NCBI GenBank assembly: GCA_947095585.1
Contig: OX352761.1
Location: 108,611,890-108,675,889, forward strand
DNA length: 64,000 nt
Direction of reading: 5' to 3'
Origin: Nephrocerus scutellatus
Taxonomy: Eukaryota > Arthropoda > Insecta > Diptera > Pipunculidae
Position numbers and translations under genes: made by a program. Numbering within the stretch: the stretch's first letter is position 1; every line of letters starts with the position of its first letter. Shown here in pieces: positions 22,725 to 33,487 of the stretch. The notes under the pieces are model-generated. The model was not told the DNA's origin. It made no database searches and was given only the letters and a program-made list of their open reading frames with translations.

Positions 22725-23457
22725 AGTATCTAGTATTCTAGTATTATTTAGAAATATTAACTGGCCACTTAATGCCAATTTTGGTGTGGATGAGAGAACT
22801 ACGCGGATATGTTTTTTCATATCCGCATCCGCAAAAAGAAAAAAAAAATCCGCACTCGCAAAAAATCTTGAAATCCGCATCCGCACTCATCCGCATCCGC
22901 AAAATCGATTTTTTTTATAAATTTTATTGCTGTTAACTTCGTTTTTCTTAAAAAAAACAGTGGGGTCGAGTTCGCGATAGCGTTTTTAAAATTTATCCCA
23001 TTTAAAATAATTTTTTTTAAATCAAATAAATTAGATCATAAAGTCTTCTAAGTATAACAAGAAAGTAGTAATTTTCTTCTAATATCGTTGTTCTGTATCG
23101 TTCTGGAACAAATCTATGAAATGTTATCAGAACTAGCAGCTTTTATGTCGGATTTTTTTTGTTATCCTAAGAAGACTACTTGATCTATCTTATTAAATTT
23201 AAAAAAATATAAATTTTGTTTCGTTAGTACAATATATGTTATGTTGTTGCAACCTTAAAGAAAGCACAATTTGCAATTATAATGCATGCGGATACAATGG
23301 AATATCCGCAAAATCTGCATAATCTGGATAATCTGAAAAATGCGGATAAGATTTCTAAATCACTCATCCGCCAAAAATTATTGTGGTTATGTCCACTTTA
23401 ATCCGCGGATAACAGATAATTGCGGATATCCGCGGATATGACTATCCGATGCAGGGC
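22725..23457. mobile_element. Non-coding DNA element rich in ATCCGC words, inserted in family D
   Basis: The left part (22803-22911) and right part (23283-23450) carry many copies of ATCCGC or GCGGAT. Examples are the hairpin GCGGATATG-T6-CATATCCGC at 22803-22826 and the palindrome GCGGATATCCGC at 23422-23433. The right boundary GATGCAGGGC next to TCTAGTTT resembles a hAT-type end (CAGGGxC). A possible 8-bp duplication, TCTAGTAT near 22730 against TCTAGTTT after 23456, is imperfect. The centre is AT-rich with no transposase. Family D coding resumes just outside, supporting an insertion. Confidence 0.6.
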
Positions 23458-23464
23458 TCTAGTT

Positions 23465-23822
23465 TGGATGCTATTTCTGATACGATCACAAGCATAATCC
23501 ATATGATACAATTTATCGATCCAGGACTAAGTGTATCAAACCGAAAGAAAAGCTTGGTATGATTTAAGCGTGAAAAGAGGGTTCAGGGGATCGCGAGGTA
23601 TGCTTTGGGTTATATAAACAAAACCCCACTGTGGAAAACCGAACCAAATTTAGACGAGTCAGAAATGATTGCAATGCTTACCTTAGACAAGTCAAATTCG
23701 ACTATGACAAGAAACTGAGACAAAAAATACTTCAATATCCCAAAGGTAGTAAGAATAAAATAAAAAATGATTTTGGCAACTCTATTCAAGTCACGCATGA
23801 CTGCAATCAATGTTGCTGATAT
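23465..23822 (+). pseudogene. Family D LINE, endonuclease-RT linker
   Basis: The plus strand reads SDTITSIIHMI, then TKCIKPKEKLGMI, then YKQNPTVENRTKFRRVRNDC and RQVKFDYDKKLRQKILQYPK. The minus-strand family D copy at 59.6-60.0 kb has the same order (AITNVIHIYMKDVIPFRIK, VKFVYDQKLGQKILQCPK). It decays after KGSKN. No RT motifs follow before the sequence becomes unrecognisable at about 23820. Confidence 0.75.
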
Positions 23823-23834
23823 GGAACTGGAAAT

Positions 23835-25795
23835 GAGTTACTTTCATTTGAGGCAAAATTCATTCCATTTTATTTGACAACATTTGATTGTACCATTACG
23901 AATATTGACATTTTTATTGGTTTGTTTTTCGAAGGGCTGGACTTTGGGGCGTGTTATGGGTGTTTGGATATACGCTTGAGATGTTATTACATTTTTACTG
24001 TCAAATATTCGTTCGTACACGGATTACTTTGGCCACTAGAATGACTCTTTGGTTTTTTTATGTCGATTTGGTTTGGTTACTTTTATCATTTATTCTACCC
24101 TACAGTGATACGGTGCATTGGGTTTTGTCACATAATTGTTATGTCCAAAAATAACTTTTTTAGAAGAAAAAGTATAAAATAGATTATTAGTACCACTTTG
24201 AGAAATTTTCATTGTACGATTGTACCAGCCAAACCAGTGTATATTAAAAACAATTTACTTTTTTTCATTTGTTGACTTGTAAGTCTTCATTTTATTATAA
24301 AGTAATGTGCAGTAAGCAATGAGATAAAACGTATAAATCTTCATATCCCGCTCAACAATTAAGGGTTATCATCTTATCTTTGGTTGCTGGTATTCGCATA
24401 AAGCAAAAGGTTAAACTACATTAAAATTCAAATACTTAAGGCGATTTCTATTTTGAAATACCTAATATAACTTAAATACTTCAATAACTTAAGAGAAAAC
24501 TTATAAATTACCTCCATAGAATTCGCAAAAACACAAGAAACACGTATCAAGCTAATGATCATCGCCTGGCAACAAACAAATCCACTAAACACGTACGTGA
24601 GCATATACTACGAATTCACTAATTTATTTTGACAGATTTGGTAATAAGACACGAAGTTTAATTCACAACACTCAAGCAGAACCACCCACATTCACCCAAC
24701 ATAGAGCAATACATAATTATTATCATTACAGGATGCCAATCCTATTAAGGCATAGCATAAGTAAATCACACAAATGGCCTCTTACATCACGTGCGCCAAC
24801 AACATTCGACTTAATTTGTGAGGTCCTGATGATGTATAAGTAAGTCAGAGGGGTGCTATGGCGGAAGATTCGCGTGCGTGAATGACATTGGTTGCTGGTT
24901 GATGATATCATCTAATGAAGTACGAGTATCTTTGTCTTTTATAATCCTTGATCGGATATTAGCTCTAATGAATACATTGCGAAAGTCACATAAATATGAA
25001 GAAGCAATGTCGGAAAACATCTTCTTCTTTAGCGTAATATCGCCCTACCAAGATAATGAATTTCATTTCGTTTGAAAATTAGTTCTGAGATTCTTACGAT
25101 TGTGTTCAGAATAACAACCAACAACTTCGAAATTTTATTACTTTTCTTCCTATTTTCACTTTTTTACGTGATTTTCAGCAGGTACATATGTACGTACGTA
25201 TATAGAAACGCTCTGCCGCACAAGACCAAAAGATGTTTGCCTGGTAGCCAAATTATAAAATTTATTTCCCATAACCCATAAACAGCCGCCTGGCGTCGGA
25301 AAAGAAGTCGACAGGAGTTCTTGCTCTTACCTCACTTGGATGCTAAAGCTCGGTGTGTGCGGACCAGTACCTATTCCAATGTATATAAAATATCTGTTAA
25401 TTTGCCAAGTAGTATTTTACTATCACCCCTCGTCTTGGATCACACACGATCTTAGGATAGACGACGCCGTGTGGGCGGTCTACAATCGCTCTTGTTTGAC
25501 AAAGAAGCTAGTGTGGTCGTAAATTAGTTCACGAACAATATGAAGAATAAAGTTTAGACTTTAGATAGTTTACAATAAGCTCATCAACTATGCTGCTTGC
25601 AGTCAACATCATTCTTTTGAGTTTATAGGCAGGCGAACGTGCGAAACACGTGCAGAAAATTTCAACAGAATATTGTTAAGTTAATGGGCTTTGTGCAATT
25701 TTTTTAACAAAAAATACCCAGTAATATGTATGTTATAATATAGTTATAATATCTATATTATAGCATACAAACGAACCCGAATGAAGAAACCATCG
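23835..25795. other. No recognisable gene
   Basis: About 2 kb, AT-rich. Short hydrophobic frames (23951-24154, 25072-25281) have no domain. A small AT-rich dyad, TATGTTATAATATAGTTATAATATC, lies near 25728-25752. Nothing else. Confidence 0.45.
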
Positions 25796-25799
25796 ATTC

Positions 25800-25990
25800 G
25801 TTCCGTATTTTTAATGCATCGCTGGTCCCATAAACGCTTCTAGTTCTACGTCTTTAGAGTAAGGAATCGTGTATAAAATCGTTGTACAGCTGCGTATTGT
25901 GCCGATATCGTTATCTAGATACAATTTACGTGAAACTTGTTCCAAATCGTGCATGCGACGAGTTGTTATTGAATCTGAGCATTCGACCGA
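25800..25990 (-). other. Open frame running out of a LINE tail, unidentified
   Basis: The minus-strand frame that begins in the family A tail stays open through ECSDSITTRRMHDLEQVSRK and LYLDNDIGTIRSCTTILYTI to PYSKDVELEAFMGPAMH, about 60 further codons. The composition is not low-complexity and looks protein-like, but I recognise no family. It could be flanking coding sequence into which the LINE inserted, or chance. Confidence 0.25.
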
Positions 25991-26335
25991 ACGATCATCA
26001 CCATATTTTGCTCTACAACCGGTGTTCGGTTCTGACCTCCCGCAAAAAGTGTCTCTCCACCGGTCCCGATTTTGAGCCGATGTCATCCAGTTTTGCATCC
26101 CTAAACTCTGGGCGTAACGCTCGTAGATCTCATCATTATAGAGTCTCCGGAATCGTGCTTCCTCACATAGGGGGCCAACAACTCACCGTAAGACTTTTCT
26201 CTCAAACGCGGCTAAGAATGCTTTTTGCAAAGCACCCAAGTCTCGGATCCATATGGAAGTACTGGTATGACCATTGTCTTATATACCAGCAGCTTGGATG
26301 TTATGGTTAAGTTCCTGGATTCGAAGATTCTTGAC
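25990..26335 (-). pseudogene. Family A LINE, C-terminal fragment
   Basis: The minus strand reads LGMQNWMTSAQNRDRWRDTF, then RSEPNTGCRAKYGDD at the 3' end. Upstream come remains of the terminal box (the GRPSLRW segment is deleted) and the region to LYGSE and SRNLTIT-like words at 26230-26335. It breaks off at about 26335 against a different LINE. The usual 3' GAT repeat appears as GGTGATGATC at 25998-25989. Confidence 0.7.
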
Positions 26336-26475
26336 TTTTCCATGCGTTTGGTATGGAGAGGTTTTCCATGGTTAGGTTGAAGACTTTTGCTAGATAATCC
26401 AGGCTGAAGTTATGTAGCTTCTTCAACATAAACATGGATATCCCATCCGGTCCAAGTGTTTAGCCTTCGTTGTGG
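26336..26475 (-). pseudogene. Jockey-type LINE RT N-terminal scrap
   Basis: The minus strand reads LGPDGISMFMLKKLHNFSLD, then YLAKVFNLTMENLSIPNAWK. GPDGI(S/P)xxMLK followed by LxxIFNxSLxxxxIPxxWK is the first RT block of Jockey/I-type LINEs. Only this block is present (about 45 codons); it is squeezed between family A and the pogo relic. Confidence 0.7.
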
Positions 26476-26549
26476 CATTTGCACCGCTAGGGCGGTGAAG
26501 GTAGGATGGTTTGTATCGCGTTTTAACGCTTTGCCTTAGCGTAAAACAG

Positions 26550-28160
26550 GATGGATCACACCAATAGAAAAAAAACGTCAGGTCTGGGACAAGGCGGACA
26601 TGGTGAAAGTTTCATGTTCCTCGTACAACATTTTTCAGACCTTTCAATTCCTCTTCTGATGAATCTCTCGTTGCACCGCTTGGTAGAAAACCCGTTCTTA
26701 GTCCAGCCTTAGAGAACCAACTTGTGCAGTACGTTCTTGGAATGGAGGAGGGGTACTACGGTTTGACACGAAAAGATGTTAAAAGATTGGCTTTTCAGTT
26801 AGCTTGTCGTAATAATTTAGAGCACACTTTTAAAAACGAAATGGCTGGCCGAAATGGCTAAATTGAATCTTAAACCGTCACAAAGATATTATTTCTCTCA
26901 TTTTTCTCATCGTACTTTGACTTACTGGAGAAAGAATATCAAGAAAACCATTTTTTGCCGAGTAGAATCTGTAATGTAAACGAATACGGACTGTCCGTTG
27001 TCCAGTCAAAACTTCGATCGCATAGATTCTGCGCGTGTAAAAAATGAAACAATCTTGTGTTTACCACCCCATTCTACGTATAAAATTCAGCCATTGGATA
27101 AAACTGTTATGGGGGCATTGAGAATTTATTAAAAATCCGGCAGTGGCTCTTACATTCCGGAAGACCTGTGAGCAACAATGATATAATGGAGCTATTTGGG
27201 AAAGCCTACGTAAGAATTCAATCCGCTTCACTAGCTGTAAATAGTTTCAAAACTACTGGAAGCTATCCTCTCAAGACGAATATTTTTACAGAAGGCGATT
27301 TTATAGATGAAGAGCAAACTATTGGCCTGTAGCAGGAAAACGTTCCACCGGTTGAAGATACACACGTTTCCAGGCCAAGCCCACAAAGCGCCAAAAGACT
27401 CCAAATCACTGAATGCCTTCAAAGTCCACAAACCCAACCTAGTCCCCAAAGCCCCCAAAGACTCCAAAGCCCCCAATGCCGTCAAAGCCCACAAAGCCAA
27501 CAAAGACCACAAAGCCAACAAGACCCTCCAAGCCTATTTGTACGCCTGGATCTTATTTCACCTTACCCTTCTCCTAAGAAAAGAATATCAAATCATGAAA
27601 GGAAATGCGTTTTCAGCTGCAAGATCACAGCATCGCCATACAGAGCTGAGCTGGAGCTATCTAAAGCAGCACAACAGCAAAAGAATCAGGCAAAGAAAGG
27701 AGCAAATATTTTTGACCAAGCATCAATGAGCGGTCGTCAAGAGAAGAAGACAACGAAAAACAGCAGACGGAACCGTCAATGAGCGGCCTTCAAAAAAAGA
27801 AAACGATAAAAAAAGTCTAAGAAGAAACAGCAGTCAGATTCGTCTTACTCATCAGAACTTGATAACATTTCGTTTCACTCGGATTCCTCAACTACTGATT
27901 TTTTATCTACATTGCAAACACTTGATCCTGAAGGTGAGGCAGAGTGCGGTTATTGTTTGGGCTGGTTTACTGATGATAAATGCCGCGAAGAATGGATACA
28001 ATGCATGCCCTGCAGAAAATTGTATCACATTTATTGCTCTGGCGCAGAATCGAATTTTGTTTGTGATCGAATTGCACATCAAATTAAATTACCACTTATA
28101 TTATGGATTCTTCCATACAAATTCATTAGTGGTCCATATAAGGGTCGATTTTGTGAAATG
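26550..28160 (+). pseudogene. pogo/Tigger-type transposase relic with C-terminal zinc finger
   Basis: In order: KRQVWDKADMVK (psq-type HTH, about 26574-26608), then PLGRKPVLSPALENQLVQYV and YYGLTRKDVKRLAFQLACRN and FKNEMAG (CENP-B-type HTH, 26680-26850). Then ICNVNEYGLSVVQSK (26966-27010), where the family has NVDETG, so the first catalytic Asp reads Asn. A large deletion follows, then LCLPPHSTYKIQPLDKTVMG (third-acid region, 27053-27115), SLAVNSFKTTGSYPL, SPQ/QSPQ repeats (27370-27530), a Ser-rich stretch and GEAECGYCLGWFTDDKCREE with MPCRKLYHIYCS (27925-28040), a CxxC...CxxC...HxxC finger. Stops and frameshifts throughout; the second Asp block is gone. Inactive DNA transposon. Confidence 0.8.
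27375..27531. repeat. Short tandem repeats CCAAAGxCC / CACAAAGCC
   Basis: Irregular 9-12 bp words built on CCAAAGCC, CTCCAAAG and CACAAAGCCAACAAAG repeat over about 155 bp. In the pogo frame they encode SPQSPQRLQSPQ-like sequence, a low-complexity linker between the DDE domain and the C-terminal zinc finger. Confidence 0.75.
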
Positions 28161-28327
28161 TGTTCATTTTGTGTTTTTTTACTTTTTATTTATTTAATGG
28201 TGTGTAATAATTTTTTTAAGTTTTTCTTTTGTTTTATAACTTGTATATAGTATTTTTATCTTTTTATCTTTTAGCTAATGTCTGATGACATGACAGATAA
28301 TTAGTTGTATCCTTCCGCTGAACGAAT

Positions 28328-29500
28328 ATGGTTGTGTATACGCTTGAACAACGCTGGGAAATATTGCGACATTACTTTGAAAATCATGGTAATGTTGCAG
28401 AATGTGTGCGAAAATTGCGTACGGATTTTGGAAGAAGAGAAGCACCGTCAGCTCCGTATGTTCGTTATCTTGTGAAAAAAGTGAAAGAAACTGGCATCCT
28501 CATCGATAAACCAAAGCGTGAAAAGCCAAAAACAGTGCGTACACCCGAGAATATTGAAGCTGTGGCAGATAGTGTGCGTGAAGCGCCATCAACATCAATT
28601 CACCGTCGTTCTCAACAATTGAACATTTCGGAGACATCATTGAGACGAATTTTGCATAAAGACCTTGGTATGACGCCATACAAAGTCCAATTGGTTCAGG
28701 AGTTGAAGCCAACTGACCTTCCAATGCGTTTTCGCTTCGCTGAGTGGGCCTGCGATCGACTTACAGAAGATGCCGATTTTGCCAAAAAAATCATCTTTTC
28801 GGATGAAGCTCATTTTGATCTTGGCGGGTATGTAAACAAGCAAAATTGTCGCATTTGGGGCACAGAAAACCCGCACGCATACATTGAAAAGCCGGTACAC
28901 CCAAAACGAGTCACTGTTTGGTGCGGATTTTGGTCCAGAGGCATAATTGGGCCATTTTTCTTCGAAAATGAGCAAGGAGTGGCCGTTACAGTCAATGTCG
29001 ATCGTTATCGGGCCATGTTGAACGAATTTTTGTTCACAAAAATTTAAGAGGAGGATATTGGCAACATTTAGTTTCAACAGGACGGCGCTACGTGCCACAC
29101 AGCCGAAGCTACACTCGATGTTTTGCGCCCTGTTTTTGAAGATCGCATTATCAGCCGCAGAGCTGATGTCGTTTGGCCACCTCGGAGCTGCGATTTGACA
29201 CAGTTGGACTATTATTTGTGGGGTGCCCTAAAAGATAAGTGTTACGCCGACAAGCCAGAGACAATTGACGCTTTAAAGGATTGGTGAAATACAGCTGCAC
29301 ACAATCGATAATGTGCTTAAAAATTTGACCGATCGTGTAGGCTACTGCATGGCCAGCCGAGGCAGCCATTTGAATGAAATTATTTCCCATTGTTAACCGG
29401 AAGGATTGTACTTTCAAATAAAAAAAGAAATTTGAGAATTCAGTAGTTTTTTTTTATAGCATTTTCAAAAAAAAAAAAAGTTATTTGGCGGACCCTTTAT
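28328..29500 (+). pseudogene. DD41D mariner transposase, nearly complete, two in-frame stops
   Basis: Met at 28328, HTH MVVYTLEQRWEILRHYFENH, linker PSTSIHRRSQQLNISETSLR, and first Asp at residue 159 (IIFSDEAHF). The frame meets TAA at 29045 and TAG at 29069 but then continues in the same frame as FQQDGATCHTAEATLDVL (second Asp) and SCDLTQLDYYLWGAL (third Asp). I count 41 residues between the second and third Asp. A shift near 29280 leads into QLHTIDNVLKNLTDRVGYCM and ends at about 29395. A 3' terminus ending GGCGGACCCTTTAT is present at 29487-29500, but I cannot find its inverted partner upstream. Least damaged transposase in the window, yet non-functional as read. Confidence 0.85.
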
Positions 29501-29504
29501 TTTG

Positions 29505-31635
29505 GTATTCCATAATCGGTACACTTCCTTTAATAATCAATATTAATATTCAAATAAATGTAGTTCTCAAAAGACAGTTATTTATCAAATGTTTTTTAAG
29601 ACGGTTTACATTAAACAACTCGTTAGCAGGGTGTTGCGGAACCCTTTTAAAAACTGTCTCTATCTGAAAAATTACGCAGTTTTCGCTGCTAATGAACAAC
29701 ACCACTTTGTTTTCAGTTCAATTGAAAATTAGGGATCGTATAGGAAGATTTATGCAGATGCCAGATGGACTGCAGACAGGAAACTAACATGAAGAGCATA
29801 TTAAAGTTTGATTTTTATTCATTCGGTAATTTCATTATTTTGGCTGAATTTTCAAAATGATTGCAGATAATATGTACATTGAAAATATTCGTATTAAAAA
29901 ATTCATTTTCCTCAAACCACGCTTACAGCACATACAGAGTTGTTGGTGGTATTAATAAATACCAATTATGTAGACAAAAAAAATTTAATTCCCTATTTAC
30001 AGCAATATTTGTACATATGTGCTTGTTTGAAAATAGTACACGTTACACACATATGACCAAATGCATATTTCAATCAATAATGGTCATAATTGAGCCAAAA
30101 TATTGCGGTTAATTTAAAACTCACCCCACCCCCAATACACCACAATTGCAAAAAAACAAAAAATTTGCATTTTTGGCTTATAACTACACGAAAATTCTTC
30201 ATCATTTTGAGAATAATAGAATTGGATTAAATTCGTATCCCGTATCTCTATTTAATGAAGCCTCATTTTTTAACTGAGATTTTACCGCACAGGCTTGTAA
30301 AGTGGTATAGAGTTAAGGATTTTTTAATTAAATTTAATGTTAACGCGCGGTGTTAATTCACAAAACGCAATATGAGTTGAAAGTTTTACAATTCTGTAAA
30401 GTAAAATATGATTATTTACTCGGAGCTGCATCAGTTCCTATGCGGCGGTGTGTGTAATGTTTAATGCAAATTCGGTACTTCTGTTCGGTCATGACGATAT
30501 AAATGCGCAGTTAGTGGTTTAATTTCAACCCATTAACAGCAAAAACACAAATGCATTAAAAAAAGTGGCAAACCACACCAGTTCTTTTTTTTCTTTTGAA
30601 TAAATTACAGAATTCGAGTAAATATTTCATCGCTATACGTGAGTCACTACTGTGTCTACATTGAAATCACTGGAAAAATTTTCCTCAATATACTCTTCGA
30701 AAAAAGAAAAGCGAACTGCAAAAAAATAAGGGAATATTAATCTTCCCACTTTATATGTCTCGGTCGAGACATAACCTACTGTTGGAATCGTTTCAGCAGC
30801 AAAACTGTTCTCCTCTTTTTTATTTCAAAATCATTATCAACGTCTTTGGATTATTGTTATCTATTTTCTATAAAAATCATGCCAGAAGTGTTTATCTATC
30901 CTTATCTGTCCTTATCTTTTACTGAGTGCAAAAATATAGCATAAAATGCTTGTGTATATACAGTACGTATTAGATATTTCTATTAATGTAGAAAAATTCT
31001 AGAACAAAAATACGATGTGTTTCCTCTTTTTTTATCGTACCTTTGAAGTGGTCTATTTTCAAAACCCAATGAGTTAAAGGGCGGTCAAAAAACCTTCCTT
31101 CAGAATACTATTTACAAAAGATATTAAGTCATAACATCTTATCTATTTAACCTAAAGCTACCCAATGGGGTTTTGGAAGCTATTGGTTGAAAATGGTAGT
31201 CTCTAGTTATCTTATAATTATTATCTAAAACAGAGCTTGTAAGCTCGCCATATGAATAGTTGAAATTAGATCTAAAGACTTAATTAAGAGTTATTATCGA
31301 AAAACCGAAAACTACCCCTATTAATAAAAAAACGCAAATCACGCCATCGCAAGCCGAGCGCTAAACAATTGTTTTAAAACAAGTCCCATCAAATTTTGAA
31401 TGGTATAAGTCGAGATATACGTGTGTTTGATTCCTTTAAACGCCTTCTATACAAATTTTCCTATAAAGCTGATATTATATGTGCGTGTGTATTTTTGGGC
31501 AGGAAGATTAGCCTAGAGTTTGGATTTCTAATTTTTCTATACTAGCATTTCGTAAACTCTGTATATCTAGGCATCAGTATTATAGGTCAAATAAAAGTAA
31601 TTCTTAAGCTGACACAATTCCATTCACAATAATTA
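29505..31635. other. No recognisable gene
   Basis: About 2.1 kb of AT-rich DNA with only short frames (for example 29861-30112 plus) lacking recognisable domains. No repeat or RNA gene noticed. Confidence 0.5.
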
Positions 31636-31639
31636 ATTT

Positions 31640-32380
31640 AGTTAATTGCAAGATCATCATCATATTTCGCTCTACAACCGGTTTCCGATACTGGCCTGTC
31701 GCAAAAAAAAACACTCCACCTGGTCCGTCCTGGGCGTCATGGTCTACGCCATTCTTCCAGCGTAGGCTTGGCCGGACTCGCAATCGTGTATCCATAAATC
31801 CTACAGCAAAGGACTTTTCGCTCATGAGAGCTAGGTGTCCTGCCCACCGGAGCCTACCGAGCTTAATTCTCTTCATGATGTCGACATCGCGGTAACGCTC
31901 CTAGATCTCATCAGTATAGAGTCTTCAGAATTGTCCTTCCTCAAATACGGGGTCAACAATTCTCCGTAAGACTTTTCTCTCGAACGCGGCTAAGAGGTAA
32001 GAATGCTTTTTGTTAAGCACCAAGTCTCAGATCCATATAAAAATACTGGTATAATCATTGTCTTATACACCTGCAGCTTGGATGTTATGGTTAAATTCCT
32101 AGATTTGAAGAGTCTTGACAGACTATAGTAGGCTTTGTTGGCTTTAACCAACCGTGCGAGTATTTCTGGTTCCATGGAGTTATCGGCTGCTATAGTTGAC
32201 CAGAGATAGTTAAAGGATTGCACTACTTCAAATTCGCGCTCCACTATTTTAATTGAGGGACCAATGTTGGATCTTCTACTCGCAGACGTGGCCACCATGT
32301 ATGTACTTTGTTTTGCTCTCATTTATGTGCAGCACCAGATTTCGTGCAGCCTGCTCGATCTGGATGAAAGTTTCCTGTAC
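31640..32380 (-). pseudogene. Family A LINE, C-terminal half with (GAT)n 3' end
   Basis: The minus strand reads FIQIEQAARNLVLHINESK (32375-32310), then YMVATSASRRSNIGPSI, EREFEVVQSFNYLWSTIA, NKAYYSLSRLFKSRNL, LYGSETWCL, then RLRWAGHLALMSE, PSLRWKNGVDHDAQ and GQYRKPVVERNMMM. It ends in a GATGATGAT-type tail at 31654-31663. The order is the full post-RT part of an RTE-like LINE. The RT core upstream is replaced by unrelated DNA (32381-32859). Confidence 0.85.
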
Positions 32381-32859
32381 AACTCTATTCCCCGTGGGGG
32401 TTCCAATTGCGTCTTAACCTATTCATGGATATTAAAAAAGGGCCGCGGGTACTTAGAGTATGATCTTTATGTGCAATGTCTTCGTACTTTGCGACCCGAA
32501 GTGGGCTACTAGAATTTAGAAAAACCTTTAGGGGCGAATCTTCGTATTTAGTAGTTCCTTTCGCACACAACAGATCTCCGTGTGGGACAGAGGGTAGCTT
32601 CTATTACAGGCCTAGGATAGTACGGTATCCTAGTGACAAATGATAGGGTTCGAAGTTCCGGACGATGTGCAGTAGCGTACCTACGCCCAGGCACTCATAC
32701 TGAACGAACTAAGTCACTTGATGTCAGATCTCACCAAGGTCGCGTTGGTACCGCGGGAGTTGTCCGTGCCCACAGAGAATAAGGTGACCGTAAGATTGAC
32801 CGGTCTAAGGACAACTGTGGTTAAGGACCCAGCTCGCTCTGGGAATGCAACGCGGGGGT
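32381..32859. other. About 480 bp of unidentified DNA replacing the RT core of family A
   Basis: Family A is recognisable on both sides (FIQIEQAARN below 32380 and ARVELLKAMREF above about 32860), but the expected palm segment with the YADD box is absent. The intervening sequence is less AT-rich than its surroundings. It contains the word TCTTCGTA twice (CTTCGTACTTTGCGACCCG at 32487 and CTTCGTATTTAGTAG at 32539). No domain recognised. Confidence 0.5.
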
Positions 32860-33480
32860 TGCGCGAATTCTCTCATGGCTTTTAAAAGTTCTACTCTGGC
32901 TATGCTATCATAGGCGGCTTTAAAGTCAATAAAAAGATGGTGTAGTGAGTTTTGAAACTCTAGACATTTTTCCATCATCTGCCTTAGGGTGTAAATCTGA
33001 TCAGTTGTTGATTTGCCTGGGATGAAGCCATACTGGTATGGACCAATGATGACTTTAGCGTAGGGGGCTATCCTGTCTTGAAGGATAGAGGAGAAAAAAT
33101 TATACACGGTACTCAACAACGTTATACCACGATAATTTCTGCATTTTGCGACATCTCCCTTCTTATGTATGGGGCACAGGATGCCTCTTCGCCAATCTTG
33201 CACTATTATTTCATGAATTGCTTGGTGTAATGTGGGGCCTCCTGTTTTTATCAGTTCCGCTGGGATCCCATCTGATCCCGGGGCCTTATTATTTTTGAGC
33301 CGATTTATCGCACTGCTAACTTCGTCTATGATTGTTGGCGGCAGCATAGTATGATCTTCGGTCATTGGTGGAGCCTCCAATTCCTCAGTTAGCTGGCCAT
33401 TTAGCAACTAATGATAAAGTGCTCTTCCCAACGCTCTAAGATGCCTTTAAGATCGGCGATCAGATTACCACCCTCTGATC
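32805..33480 (-). pseudogene. Family A LINE, RT N-terminal half
   Basis: A 200-codon frame (33407-32805) reads MLNGQLTEELEAPPMTED, IDEVSSAINRLKNNKAPGSD and GIPAELIKTGGPTL (fingers). Then come RRGILCPIHKKGDVAKCRNY, RGITLLSTVYNFFSSILQDR, GPYQYGFIPGKSTTDQIYTL and FIDFKAAYDSIARVELLKAM, the last holding the first palm Asp of RT. The expected WxxE-PxxW segment before GILCPIHK is shortened. The frame then leaves the family at about 32860. This is the longest uninterrupted RT reading in the window, but without the FADD/YADD box it cannot be catalytic. Confidence 0.85.
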
Positions 33481-33487
33481 TGGCATA

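Noticed and set aside
27307..27729. A lysine-rich 140-codon protein (HKANKDHKANK)
   Set aside because: It is a shifted reading of the SPQ repeat segment of the pogo relic.
28141..28160. Left inverted repeat of the 28.3-kb mariner (AAGGGTCGATT)
   Set aside because: Only the first seven bases agree with the right end and the segment still reads as pogo sequence.
32381..32859. rRNA or satellite origin of the insert
   Set aside because: No rRNA landmark seen and the TCTTCGTA repetition is too sparse for a satellite.
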